From Rhodosporidiobolus odoratus (lineage: Eukaryota > Basidiomycota > Microbotryomycetes > Sporidiobolales > Sporidiobolaceae), in the NCBI GenBank assembly GCA_034387635.1, contig JAOANU010000002.1:62001-126000 (forward strand): 64,000 bases of DNA, written 5' to 3'. How positions within the stretch are numbered: position 1 is the first letter of the stretch; every line of letters starts with the position of its first letter. The notes below the pieces were generated by a model, which worked only from the letters and a program-made list of their open reading frames with translations, did no database searches and was not told the DNA's origin. A program made the position numbers and the translations under genes. Shown in pieces: positions 21,697 to 31,902 of the stretch.

Positions 21697-22376
21697 CTAG
21701 AACCCCTTGGCGGCCAGCCACTCTTTTGTTTCTCGTACCCAGTCACCCTTGATGATGACTTGTCGGGCTTGGGGTTTAGTCCAGAAGGAAGTCGCGTTTG
21801 AGGGAGAAGAAGACGGGGAGAGGAAGGCTGAGAGGTCGCGGCGGAGGGCCTACGTAGGGGTACAGAGTCCGTAGGGTGTCGCAGAAGAGACGATGTCAGG
21901 GCGGAGGTAAGGGCGGAGAGCGAGCAGCAACGCCGGGAAGACGGAGCACGGGAGGGAGACGCGAGGACAGGGAAGAAAAAAGCGTACCTCGACGTCGCCC
22001 TCTGCTCTTCGAATCACCGTCAGGTACTTTGTTCCTCCGTTCTTGACATCCGAGTAGACAGGCTGCGAGTGATGGGGATGGACAAGAAGGTCAACCGAGA
22101 GCGAGCAAGGTAATCAAGGTCGACAAGTCGAGGGAAAGGGAAGGAACGTACTAGCTCGCCAAAACGGGAGCGGGGAACATAGTATTTGGGTGCTGAAGTA
22201 CCTGCTACTGCCTGTGATTCGACTGGCGCAGCGTCGACGGGGCTGGTAGAGGTTGCTGATGTTTGTGTTGCAACTGATGAAGAGGTGAGGGGAGATGAGG
22301 AGAAGTAGCGAGGGGAGAGACCAGGGACGACGAAAGCGGCTCGGAGGGTAGTAGAAAGGGTGCTGATACGCTGCAT
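21697..22376 (-). CDS. IMG2: Mitochondrial large ribosomal subunit protein mL49 (Img2)
   Basis: This is a structural protein of the mitochondrial large ribosomal subunit. The start at 22376 gives MQRISTLSTTLRAAFVV, a targeting sequence, then a Ser/Thr/Ala-rich linker. The domain opens YYVPRSRFGEL and continues PVYSDVKNGGTKYLTVIRR and AEGDVE, matching the family's Y-V-x-R-T...LPVY.D...G.....T.IRR.xGD. A middle exon encodes LALRPYL, and the last encodes ARQVIIKGDWVRETKEWL followed by AAKGF and stop; the ikG.....WL...GF ending is diagnostic. The exact donor of the middle exon (near CTPT) is uncertain. It is divergent from the LYR gene with 141 bases between start codons. Confidence 0.88.
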
Positions 22377-22517
22377 GGTGTTCCCGAAGCTGATCGACGC
22401 GATGGGATCCGACAGTTGAAGGAAAGGATTCTTCGAAAGTATCTTGACCTCGTTGCACCGCGTCACTGCCTCTTGTAGCCCACAGATTGACTTGCATCTA
22501 GCACATATGCTACAGCG
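22377..22517. promoter_or_regulatory. Bidirectional promoter, mL49 / LYR protein
   Basis: The two ATGs are 141 bases apart on opposite strands, so transcription of two predicted mitochondrial proteins must start from this small interval or within it. No single factor site was identified. Confidence 0.6.
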
Positions 22518-23423
22518 ATGACACTCGCCGTGCCCGCGCCCATCACCGCCGCCTCAAAGGCCCTCTACCGCTCCTTGCTGCGAACGGCATTAGCCATGCC
22601 AGACGACCACAGAAGGGCTTTTGTCGTACACCGCACTCGGTGAGTCTCTTTCACACCCTCCGTCCCGTCCGATGACGCTGAGCTGGTCTCGGAGACATTC
22701 GAGGCGCCTTTTCGACCTCTCTTCTCTTCCTCCTTGTCACGGAGACCGCTGACGAGCCACGATGCAGCGCAGAGTTCGATAACTCGCGACACCTGAGCAA
22801 GTCGGAGGCTATCTCGGAGCGCATGCTTGAAGGGGAGATCTACCGGGACCAGCTCGAGGTACGTCCGGCTCTTTTCCTTCGGCCTCCCTGGCCTTGCGCC
22901 GCTGGTCGCTGTGGCTTGACTGACTCGATTCATGCACACGCAGCACCAAGCACAGCATCTGAGCAGGCTGGCAGCACAAGAAACTCTGATACCCGTCAAC
23001 CTGCGGCCAGCACCTTCGCCAGAACGGTCGGTGCCATTACGAAATGCCCCAACTACCATTGCTGCTCCACACCCCAGCAGCTCAACAAGCCGTGGCCCTT
23101 CTCGTCCGTCTCGACCTCTATCTCAGCCAACTCGACGTACTACAGCCTTATTACCTACTTCTGCCTCTCCTGCTCCTGCTCCACCCTCCGCTCCCTCTGC
23201 ACACTCTACCTCAGACCGCCGCAAACTCGTCAGGGCCATCCTCGCCCGCGAGGAGAATCGAAGATCAGGCGCTGGGCTGAGAGGGCGCAGTCGGTTTATG
23301 CAAGGTCCGGAGCCGAGCTGGGTTAAGAAGAGGAGGGAGGAGGAAGAACAAAAGAAAGGAGGCCAAGAAGGGAAGCTGGGAGGGTGGCACGTACATGGAG
23401 ACGAGTGTGGGTGTCATGGATGA
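22518..23423 (+). CDS. LYR-motif (Complex1_LYR-like) protein with long C-terminal extension
   Basis: Three exons (22518-22639, 22768-22858, 22944-23423) give 230 residues. The first 85 form an LYR domain: SKALYRSLLRTALAMPDDHR carries the L-Y-R triplet at the start of helix 1. It is followed by EFDNSRHLSKSEAISERMLE and a final helix, EIYRDQLEHQAQHLSRL. LYR proteins work in mitochondria with acyl-ACP as assembly factors for respiratory complexes or Fe-S enzymes. The remaining 140 residues are unusual: a Pro/Ser/Ala-rich linker, then RKLVRAILAREENRRSG, a Lys/Glu helix, and an end of WHVHGDECGCHG that could bind metal. Which LYR subgroup it belongs to cannot be settled by eye. Confidence 0.8.
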
Positions 23424-23721
23424 CCGTCTTCTTCTACGGTCTGCGAGGGACCGACGCTTTGGGTCTGCAGGAGCGTTTCTGAGCTTTCTCTCTCGATGCT
23501 TTTCCGCCTTCCTGTCGCTGGATGAGATGCTCGCTCTTGCGGCCAGTAGCTCGGTGGTCCTCTACTCGGACGCCAGCTTGGCTACGACCTGCACAGCTGC
23601 TGGGCACTTGCTGTTAAGAACGGATTTCACCCGCTCAACCCCGCCGGGTGTCGTCCGAGAATTACATCTCCCTCTCCGGCGCTGACCACGACGTCCGACT
23701 GCTGCTCGTTTGCCCTTGGAG
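23424..23721. other. Upstream region of the MFS exporter gene
   Basis: This is a 298-base gap after the LYR gene stop. It should hold that gene's 3' end and the promoter and leader of the transporter. No coding signal was seen. Confidence 0.45.
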
Positions 23722-26254
23722 ATGGCTGGAGTTACAGAGCAGACTATGGCTCACCCGGCTAACTCGCCCAGCTCGTTCGACGTCCAGCAGACCGGCGATC
23801 TCGACGAGCTCGATAAAGTCGACCAGGACACGCAACGTCGACACAGGGTCAGGGAGGACAGTAACGCCACGCAGGACAGCAAGTCCACGACGAAGAAGGG
23901 TCTGCGGTTCTGGCTCATCTTTCTCAGTCTGTTGCTCGCGACTTTCGAGGCCGCAGTCGAGCAAACCGGTGAGCGGTCCCTTTTGAAGAGGTTCAGTGTG
24001 CATGACCGATAGACCGCTAGTATCAAGCTGGCGATACGCCCCGGCTGACTCGCGCTTGTCCACTTGCAGCGCTCTCGACCGCCCTTCCGACCATCTCCTC
24101 GACCCTTTCCTCCGGCTCCTCCCAAGATGGCGGCGACTACTCCTGGATCGCCAACGTTTACATGATTACCTCCGCTGCCTTCATTCCCTGGAGCGGTGGA
24201 TTGGCCTACATTTTTGGGAGAAGGCCGGTCATGCTTGCTGGACTGGGACTTTTCTCGCTGGGGAGTCTGGTGTGTGCGCTGGCGAAGGACATGAATACCA
24301 TGCTAGCCGGTCGAGGTAAGCACTCTTTCACTCTGTCGCCCAACTAGATCCTGCTTGGCCGACGTACTGACGCAAATTCTTGTCGCCAGGGGTACAAGGC
24401 GCAGGAGGCGGTATCATTCTTGCCATTGTCGAGGTGATCCTGTCCGACATCGTCCCGCTCAGCGAGCGAGGGGTTTACCAAGGCGCGTTCTCGGCAACCT
24501 GGACATTGGCATCTGCGACTGGTTCGTCTGCTGTCCTCCTCCGCGCCCTTGTTAGTGTCGCTGATACGGTTGGACGCGGTCGTTCAGGCCCGCTCATTGG
24601 AGGCGCTTTCGCTTCCTTCGACTATCGCTACCTCTTCTGGATCAACCTACCCATCTCGGCTATCGTCTGCGCAGTCGTCATACCGTGCGTGAAGCTGAAT
24701 AATCCAGAGGGAAGCTTCAGAGAGAAACTACGCAAGATGGACTGGTACGGTACCTTCGGTTTTTCCTCAACATCATGCGCTGCTAACAACGCAGTATGAC
24801 CGCAGGATTGGTAACTTCGTCTTCATCCCCTCTATGTCGGTTCTTATTTTGGGTCTTGTCTGGGGCGGCTCTACCTACCCCTGGCGAAGCGCCCACGTCA
24901 TTGCACCCATCGTCTGCGGTGCTCTAGGCCTTGTCGCCTGGTTCTTCGTCGAAAAGCACTGGGTCCGATACCCTACCGTACCCTTCGCTTCACTGCTGAA
25001 CCGCACTAGCGTCGTGGGATATCTGACCACGATGCTGCATGGTATCGTAGCGATGGCAGTTTACTACTATTGTGCGTTGCCAGCTGTACGATTGAACCGG
25101 GTCCCACTCTCCCTCTTATGCTGATCTTCCCGCTCTTTCTACGATGGCAGGGCCCGCCTACTTCCAGTCGGCCAAAGCGTCTTCCACCATCGCCTCTGCT
25201 GTCAATTTCCTGCCCGTTGTCTGCATCGTTTCGCCCATGGCGATGCTGACGGGTCTCAGCATCAACGGCTGGCAGCATTACAAGGCGCAGAACATTGCCG
25301 GGTGGAGTGCGTCTCAACTATTCCTCCCAGAGCGCGAGCAGACTAAACAAATGACATGCTTTGCAGTCCTCCTCGCTATCGGTGTCGGCCTTTTGTCCAT
25401 CACTACCGCCACAACCTCGACCGCGGGCTGGGTCCTCATGTATGCTTCCTCTCGCTCCTTTCGAAGGACGCGGGCTGACTCGTCACATGCTCTCACAGCC
25501 CTATGGTATCGGCCCTCGGCATTGGCATCAACTACGCCGCGCCCGTCTTCCCGGTTCTTGCGCCTCTGCCGCCTGCTCTCGCGGGTCAAGCTCTCGCCTT
25601 CCAGATGCTAGTGCGCACCTTCGGAAACGTCCTGGGTATTTCCATCGGTGCGTCTGCATTCCCCTCTTGTGTCAAGTCGCTCAAGGCGGCTGGCTGACGC
25701 GTCCTCAATGTAGGGTCAACCGTCCTCAACAACATCCTCAGTAAGAAACTTCCTCAAGCCTTCATCGACAGGGTGCCCGAAGGTCTCGCCGGAGCCTATG
25801 CCGCCATTCCGCTCATTCGACAGCTTGAAGAACCGCTCAAGCTGCAGACGAGGGCTGCGTTTGCCGAGGCGTTGAGGGTGGTTTGGTTGGTTATGATCCC
25901 GTTTGTGCGTTTACCCTCTTTACCACACCCTGGTCGACGGCGTTTCTGACTTGCTCTGTTTCAACGATGCTCGACAGTCCGGGATTGGCTTTATCATCTC
26001 GCTGTTCATGCACAACCTCCCTCTCGCCTCCGAAGTTGACGAGGTCAGTGTTCCCGTTCCTCTCCTGTCTCGTTGTCCCGTCCTGATCTGCCCGTACTAT
26101 GCTGCAGACCTACGGCGTCAAGACGAAAAAGGGTGATCCGCTCGACGTGGTTGAGAAGGCCGATCAGATGCAACATGCTGCTATGAACGGCCAGGGTAAC
26201 CCGCAGCAGCTCCCGTTACCTATGGCAGGGATTGTGGGTACTCAGCCCGTCTAA
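23722..26254 (+). CDS. MFS multidrug exporter, DHA2-like (14 TM type)
   Basis: This is a predicted plasma-membrane proton antiporter for drugs or toxins. The first 70 residues are a charged cytosolic tail (MAGVTEQTMAHP...). TM1 is RFWLIFLSLLLATFEAAVEQ, joined to TALSTALPTI, the family's D/E-x-T...ALPTI pattern with Glu in place of Asp. Loop motif A reads YIFGRRPVMLAGLGLFSLGS, and GVQGAGGGIILAIVEVILSD is the usual GxGAGG segment. Later parts include GPLIGGAFASFDYRYLFWIN and PISAIVCAVVI, and ends with SGIGFIISLFMHNLPL. About 13-14 hydrophobic segments can be counted over at least eleven exons. The substrate cannot be told from sequence. Nothing nearby suggests a biosynthetic cluster. Confidence 0.88.
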
Positions 26255-26920
26255 GCGAACGACCGCACGATTACCTATCCAAACTCTGTCAACTTTCTCC
26301 TTTCCGCCTTTCCCTCCCAGCGAGGGTTCTTCCTCTGTGACATTCACCTTCCGATCAGTATTTCGCCATCATGTATATCGCATCACGTCTTCACCGCGTC
26401 TCACCCTCTCTCGCACACCTCACCCGTCCGCGACGCGCAGCGCGACGCCTTATTCCCCCCTGCAACCACCAAAATAACGATTTCCGCATCGCCCTCCCCA
26501 GCCACTTCCCCTTACCTGCATCGTCCGTCATCATCATCATCATCATCATAAGGCTCCCGACACTGTGATCACTCTCTTACCCCATTGTTTCCGTCGTTAT
26601 TGTGCAGCATACCTTTCACTTCCTTCCACTTTTCCCCTCCCTCCATAGACTTGGTGAGTAGACCCGCGGTTTTAGACGTGCTTGCTTGTACACTTTTATG
26701 CAACTTTTGTGCCATGATTCTGTTTGCCTTGCCATAGCGTGGAGGCGAGCGAACGAGATCCGAGACTGCTTAACGGCAGGCGTAGTCGTGAATCGGAAGA
26801 GAAGCACACATAGTGGCTTTTTCGTTACTAGTCTATGGTACGGCTGTACGTCTTTGTACAAAAGAGAGGGACCGGAAGAGAAGGGTCCAGACAACAGGGG
26901 GAGAAAGGGTCGTAGCGCGC
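26255..26920. other. Convergent intergenic region with ATC microsatellite
   Basis: It holds the 3' ends of the exporter and the NADH dehydrogenase. An (ATC)n run of about eight units lies at 26528-26550. Short open frames here are pyrimidine-biased noise. Confidence 0.5.
26528..26550. repeat. (ATC)n microsatellite
   Basis: About eight perfect ATC units lie in the intergenic space between the exporter and the NADH dehydrogenase gene. A trinucleotide run this short is probably polymorphic between strains. Confidence 0.85.
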
Positions 26921-29900
26921 TCAGACTGCATCACCGAAGACAAAGTCAGTACTTTCACCAAAGACAACTTGCTGAACCAGGACGTACACTTGCTCAAGTC
27001 CCTACCGAACAGACTCCGCTTGATCCAGTCCACCATGAGCAGGCAGCGGGTTCGGAGACTGACGGCTTCGCTGAGGTAGGCGGCCCTCCAGGCGTACATG
27101 GCGATGAGACCGCCGGCCCACGAGAAGCCGTTGATGTCGAACACGGCCGAGTTACCGATGTAGGCCAGGGAACCGACTGTCGAGGCAGCGAATAAATCAG
27201 TGACTGTCGGAATAGGGAGGGGGTAAGAAAGGGAGACGTACGGTGCTTGTAGCTGAACGGCTCGTAGAGCATGTCATCCGGGTCATCGTACACGCCATTC
27301 GCCAAAGCGGTACCATCCGTCTGCTGCTGACCCAACTTGGACAGCTTCTTGCCGAGGTATTGACCTTGCTGGTTGGCGACTTGAGCGGTAGCGGGCAAGT
27401 TGGTAATTTTCTTGCTGATTTCGATGAAGAGGTCGGCGAGTTCGTTCAGGCCGAGGGTGCCGTTTTCGCGTTGATACTTGGCGAAGACGTCCCTGTAGAG
27501 CGGCATGTGTGAGCGAGGAAGAGGTATATAGACAGAAGGATAAGGCCCACTGAATCTTGGAGAAGTGCTTCTCGCTAGCGGGGAAGCGACGCTTGACGAA
27601 CTGCACAGTAGCAAGGGAGCGTGGTTAGACGGCCCTACTCTATGTGATAGTCAGAACAGGAAGCGAATACGCACGCCCATCATCTTCTCAAACTCCTTCC
27701 TGTCAATCTCGCCATTCTTGTCCTCATCCGCCCGCTCAACAAACTCGAGCAAGTGGTCCACTAACCTCGTCTCGATCGTAGCGCAGTCTCCGAGAGCATA
27801 GACTGTACCGAGGGGAGCGCCGAGAACGCGAAGATGAGAGTCGACTTCAAGAGCGTGCTTGTGGTATTGGTTCGGGAGGAGGGAGGCGACGCGTTGAGTG
27901 AAGGGGTTCATGGCTGTCAAATGAACAGGGTGAGCGGAGGTTCTCTACGCGTATGAGAGAAAGCACGTACCGATACCAGTGCTCCACAAGGTGAAGCCGC
28001 TGTCGAGGTCAAACTCGGAAGTCTTGCCGCTGGCCGGATCCTTGACCGTGTATACAACTTTGTCGGGCGTAACCTCCTTGACACGAGCGTTGAGGATCAT
28101 GTCAATCTCGTTGCGTCGGAAGCGCTCCTGTCATCGGAGAGGAACAAAGGTCGAGGAGACGACCAGGAGACGTGTCAGCTTTCTCTCGGAAAATCGATGG
28201 GAGAAGCAGCAGGAAAGCCCACCTCGGCATATTGAGAGATCTGCTCAGCGTAGGTATTGAGAATGTGGTCGCGAGACTGGATGATGTGGACTTGAATCTG
28301 GTCGCGGAGAAGCTTGGGCATGTCTGCAGAGAAAGGAATGATATGGTCAGGGGGAGCAAAAGGGCCCGGCAAAAAGATAATTTACAGTCCATGACGTCCT
28401 CGTTGACCATCTCCCAGAGCTGCAGCAAGGGAAAAGATTAGCTAGGCAGCATCGAGCAGAATAGCGGTAGGCATACCTCAGACGCAAACTCGACTCCCGT
28501 AGGTCCACCACCGCAGACGACGAAAGACAGCAGCTTCTTCCTCTCTTCCGGGTCCGTCGAAGGCAAAGCCGCCTTCTCCAGATTGTCCATGACTCGTCGG
28601 CGGATAGCCTGTGCGTCCTGAACGGTCTTGAGCTGGAAGCAGTTTTCGAGGCCAGGAACGCCGTGTGTCGAGTTGACGGAACCACAGGCGATGACGAGCT
28701 TGTCGTACTGTGGAGACAAGATCTGTCAGGAATTCTCCGCTAGCGATATCAGTGAGGAGACGTACGGGGAGATAGAAATTTTCGTTCGTCCCGGGGCAGT
28801 TCACTTCGAGCAGTTGCTCCGAGAAATCGATATCGACAGCGCTGTATAAACTTGAAAGACTCAAGACGTGAGCAGCTGGAAAGGACATACTACGCACCGG
28901 CCATAGAGGAAATGCCCGGAAACCCTCGCAATGATCTTCCTCAACGGCTCGACCAAGCTTCGCACTTCCGTGGTCCCGACCGTGGCAGATGCTACAGACG
29001 GAGGTACTGTCAGCCGACGCTAGTACTGCGATGCGGCAAGGGGGGAAGACTTGCGAAGAAGCGGGTGGAAAAGAAAGTAGTTTTCGGGAGCAACGACGGT
29101 GACGTGCCAAACGTCCGGGTCGAGGTGTTTGAGGATACCGACACCCTAAGAGCGCAGAACCAAGATGCGTAGGACGATATATGCAGCATTAGACAGGTTG
29201 CGCGGACAGGATTAGGCGGCATTGGGCGGAATTTGTGGCGCAGGAAGTAGAGAGACGACGATCAGCTCAGGTCCTGCTGCCGCGCATCGTGGTGGATATC
29301 GTCTCCTATATGCCACACTGGCTTGTGTACGCTCGGACGCGCGATATGGGTCATATGGCTGCACCTTCGACAGCTTTTCCACTCTTCGGGTAGAGGGAAC
29401 TGGACAGCGTCTCAAGCCTCGGCCTTCTCCTCGTTTCCCCCTGCGCCTCCGCTTCCGCTAACCCACACTTGTACCTTCCAGCCGCGTCTTCGCCCACGTA
29501 TGTGCCCCGAACCCGTTTCCTTTGCCATTCCTTCGAGCAGCCGGAAACCGAAATGGGGGTGACCTAGCGAGTGAAGAGGGGATCAGACGTACGCCCCATC
29601 CTCCGCCGACGACCACCAGCCTCTTCTTGTCCTCTCCGCTCGAATTGACCATCCTGGCGTCTCGATCATCGACGAGGGCCTTTGCGACCTTGAGGTTCTT
29701 CTTGCCTCCGCGTTCCGGTGCCAGCGCCAAAGGGTCGACAGGGACTTGGTCTTTGTGCGGGTGGTGGTAGGTGGATGCGTCGTAGGCCCAAAGTCCGAGA
29801 AGAGCGGCACCAAGAGAGCCGGTGATGATGACGGGGGAGACGAGGAGTGCGGTCCAGTAAGGGTGAGTGCGGTAGAAGGGTGCTTTCGGCGGCTTGCCAC

Positions 29901-30039
29901 CTGGTGGCGGTGGTGGTGGTGCGGCGGACCGGGACACAGAGCGTGTTTGTAGGGCATTACGAGGGATCGACAGTGACGGCGAGAGGTGGGGTGTAGACCG
30001 CCGGGTAAGGGCGAGCGAGGAGCGTAGAAGGGGTGTCAT
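26921..30039 (-). CDS. NDE1: External alternative (type II) NADH dehydrogenase with EF-hand
   Basis: This is a single-polypeptide, non-pumping FAD enzyme that oxidises cytosolic NAD(P)H and reduces ubiquinone at the outer face of the mitochondrial inner membrane. The start at 30039 gives an Arg/Ser-rich presequence (MTPLLRSSLALTRRS). A membrane anchor at about residues 62-85 places the rest in the intermembrane space. The FAD dinucleotide fold is RLVVVGGGWG, then ILKHLDP and NYFLFHPLL. The NADH fold is FVVCGGGPTGVEFASE. YALGDCATI is the FAD-contacting C-terminal motif. An EF-hand loop, DEDKNGEIDRKEFE, is inserted after that motif and has all expected Ca-binding positions. The end is FSWAGGLIAMYAWRAAYLSE and GRDLSK plus a Phe from a tiny last exon. 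Calcium control is known for Neurospora external enzymes with an EF-hand and is inferred here. At least ten introns are present. Confidence 0.93.
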
Positions 30040-31272
30040 ACTGCCCTATGTGGTGGTGGTGCTAGGTGTACTGCTCGTGCGGAACCAGCGAGACGAGAAT
30101 AGAGAAGTCGCGGAGTGACGATGCCGAACCGCGACTCGCCTCATTTGGACTCGGTAACGGTACTCATTGCCTCCGATGCCGCCCTTCGATGAGATGTACC
30201 GGTAGCTAGACTACTCGGAATGTCACGCAGCCCCGTGCCGCCGGACGCTGCCCATACGGCTGCCGAACGGACGTTCTCCTCTTTTTTTTCCTTCTCCCCA
30301 TCGACGCCTCCAGAACCGCCGTCGACACACAGCGATACCTTCGGGACTCGCTATACTGGTACTTGAGTTGTATCACGACACTAAAGGTAAAGTGTTCAGG
30401 CGGCGCAGGCTCCAGCAAGGTAGGAAGTAAGCTCATGTCAAACGCAGCCAATGGCCGACTCTTGCAGAGGTATGGCTTCAACGCTGTCCTTAGCATGTCC
30501 GCTCCCTCTTCACAGCGCCTGAGCCTACCGTGTGCTGGATGTCGATGGCGTGGATTCGTCCTCGACGTTCAGCCCGCAGGTGCCGCGTTTTCTCATCGGT
30601 CGTCCACTTCGCTGACTCTTAGCTCTGATCAAACGATACATGGTTCTCGACCTTCACGCAAGCATTTTCGTAACATGGAGGACGAGACTCTTGCGCGGGC
30701 GACTGAGCTGCCGCAGGTCGACCACTTTTTATACCGGTCGAAGCCTCTTGACAAAATGGCTGGGCACATCGCAGCCCCGCCGACCCATCACAAGACAAAA
30801 CAGACTCTTGTGGTGCCCGATTGACGGAGGCCCGCGACCGTCTATTTCTATTCCAGGTGCGGGGCCACCTCAAGCCGTAGCGCTGAAAAGGAAAGGGGTC
30901 GCTTGTTCTTGAGGACACTTTGCGGATCGATGGGCTCCTTGCGAGCATACAGGCCAGCCATTCCAATAGCTGAAACGCCACTGCACCCGCTCGCGTCGCG
31001 CCCAGCGAAAGAGCCCGAAACGGAAGAGCGTGTAGGGGAGGCCCTCGAGCTCATCCAAGCAGCACTGAATCAGAGTCTGCGTTTCAAGGTGCGCTCCCTT
31101 ACACGCGACTTGTCTTTCTTTGTAGCGCATTCCTCGCCAAATCCTGGCTTACAGAATTGACACAAAGAACGAGGATGACTTTTCTTTCCCTCTCGACTCG
31201 ATTGTATTGTATCTGCCCACTCTCTGCGTCTGTTATCCTGGCAGCACGAGTTCTCGCCTCTGTTGCCCTTGG
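30040..31272. other. Stretch with unresolved coding potential
   Basis: The left part is the promoter region of the NADH dehydrogenase. Between about 30600 and 31160 both strands have open frames with gene-like composition. The minus strand has MSSRASPTRSSVSG and GLYARKEPIDPQSVLKNKRP (start 31054) and a second frame ending at 30619. The plus strand has a frame with EPETEERVGEALELIQAAL (ending at a possible donor at 31090). One small gene is likely, but I could not decide strand or splicing. Confidence 0.3.
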
Positions 31273-31847
31273 TCACCTCCGAAGAGTGTCCACAGTCAAT
31301 ACCCCGACCCCCTCGCACTTGACCTCCACCGAAAACCCCACCTCGATCACCCCACTTGCCTTTGCCCTCTCAGCCGCCACCTTGAGTGCTACCAAAGCCT
31401 GCTCCTTCAGCTGTTCAAGAGGAAAGGGCACCGCGTCTGCTTCCGCAAGAGGTGGGTCGCCGAGTTGCGGGAGAGAAGTGGGAGAGAGGACGAGTTTGGC
31501 GGTACCGTTGATGAGACCACCGGTATCGCTGATGGGTTTGGAACCCGGGGGGGGGGGGTTGTCGGTCGTCGAGAGAGGGATGTTTGCGGGCGTTGGAGGA
31601 GGGTAAGATATGCTGGGGAGGCCGAAAGGCTCGTCAACGCTTCAGGCAGCCAAAGAGATCCCACAGGTTGCGCTCACCGGTTTCCCTTGGCTTCTCTTTC
31701 GCTTGACGACGATACGGGAGATGTGGGAGCAACTTTGAAGGACAGCCGGCATCTTCGACTTGAGAAGGTCCCGTCTTCGATTTCTCTCTCTCTCTGCCCT
31801 CCAGCGCTGAGAGCAAAGACACAAAGTACGAGACACCGACGACGCAT
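31273..31847 (-). CDS. Small unrecognised protein
   Basis: The C-terminal exon (31273-31612) is convincingly coding. It has a Pro-rich start (YPPPTPANIPLSTTDNPP), then DTGGLINGTAKLVLSPTSL, a helix EQLKEQALVALKVAAERA, and a beta-like end GVIEVGFSVEVKCEGVGV to LTVDTLRR. It is preceded by a clean acceptor (CTCCCCAG) and a GTGAGC donor at 31677. The only frame compatible with that join starts at about 31847 (MRRRCLVLCVFALSAGG, signal-like). A second ATG at 31752 is out of phase with this splice, so the N-terminus is uncertain. A run of twelve G on the plus strand (31547-31558) falls inside the exon as a Pro-coding C run. No family was recognised. Confidence 0.45.
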
Positions 31848-31902
31848 AAGACTAAGCTGGAAAGGAACCGAGAGACGGCAACGATATGATACGACGAGAA
31901 GA

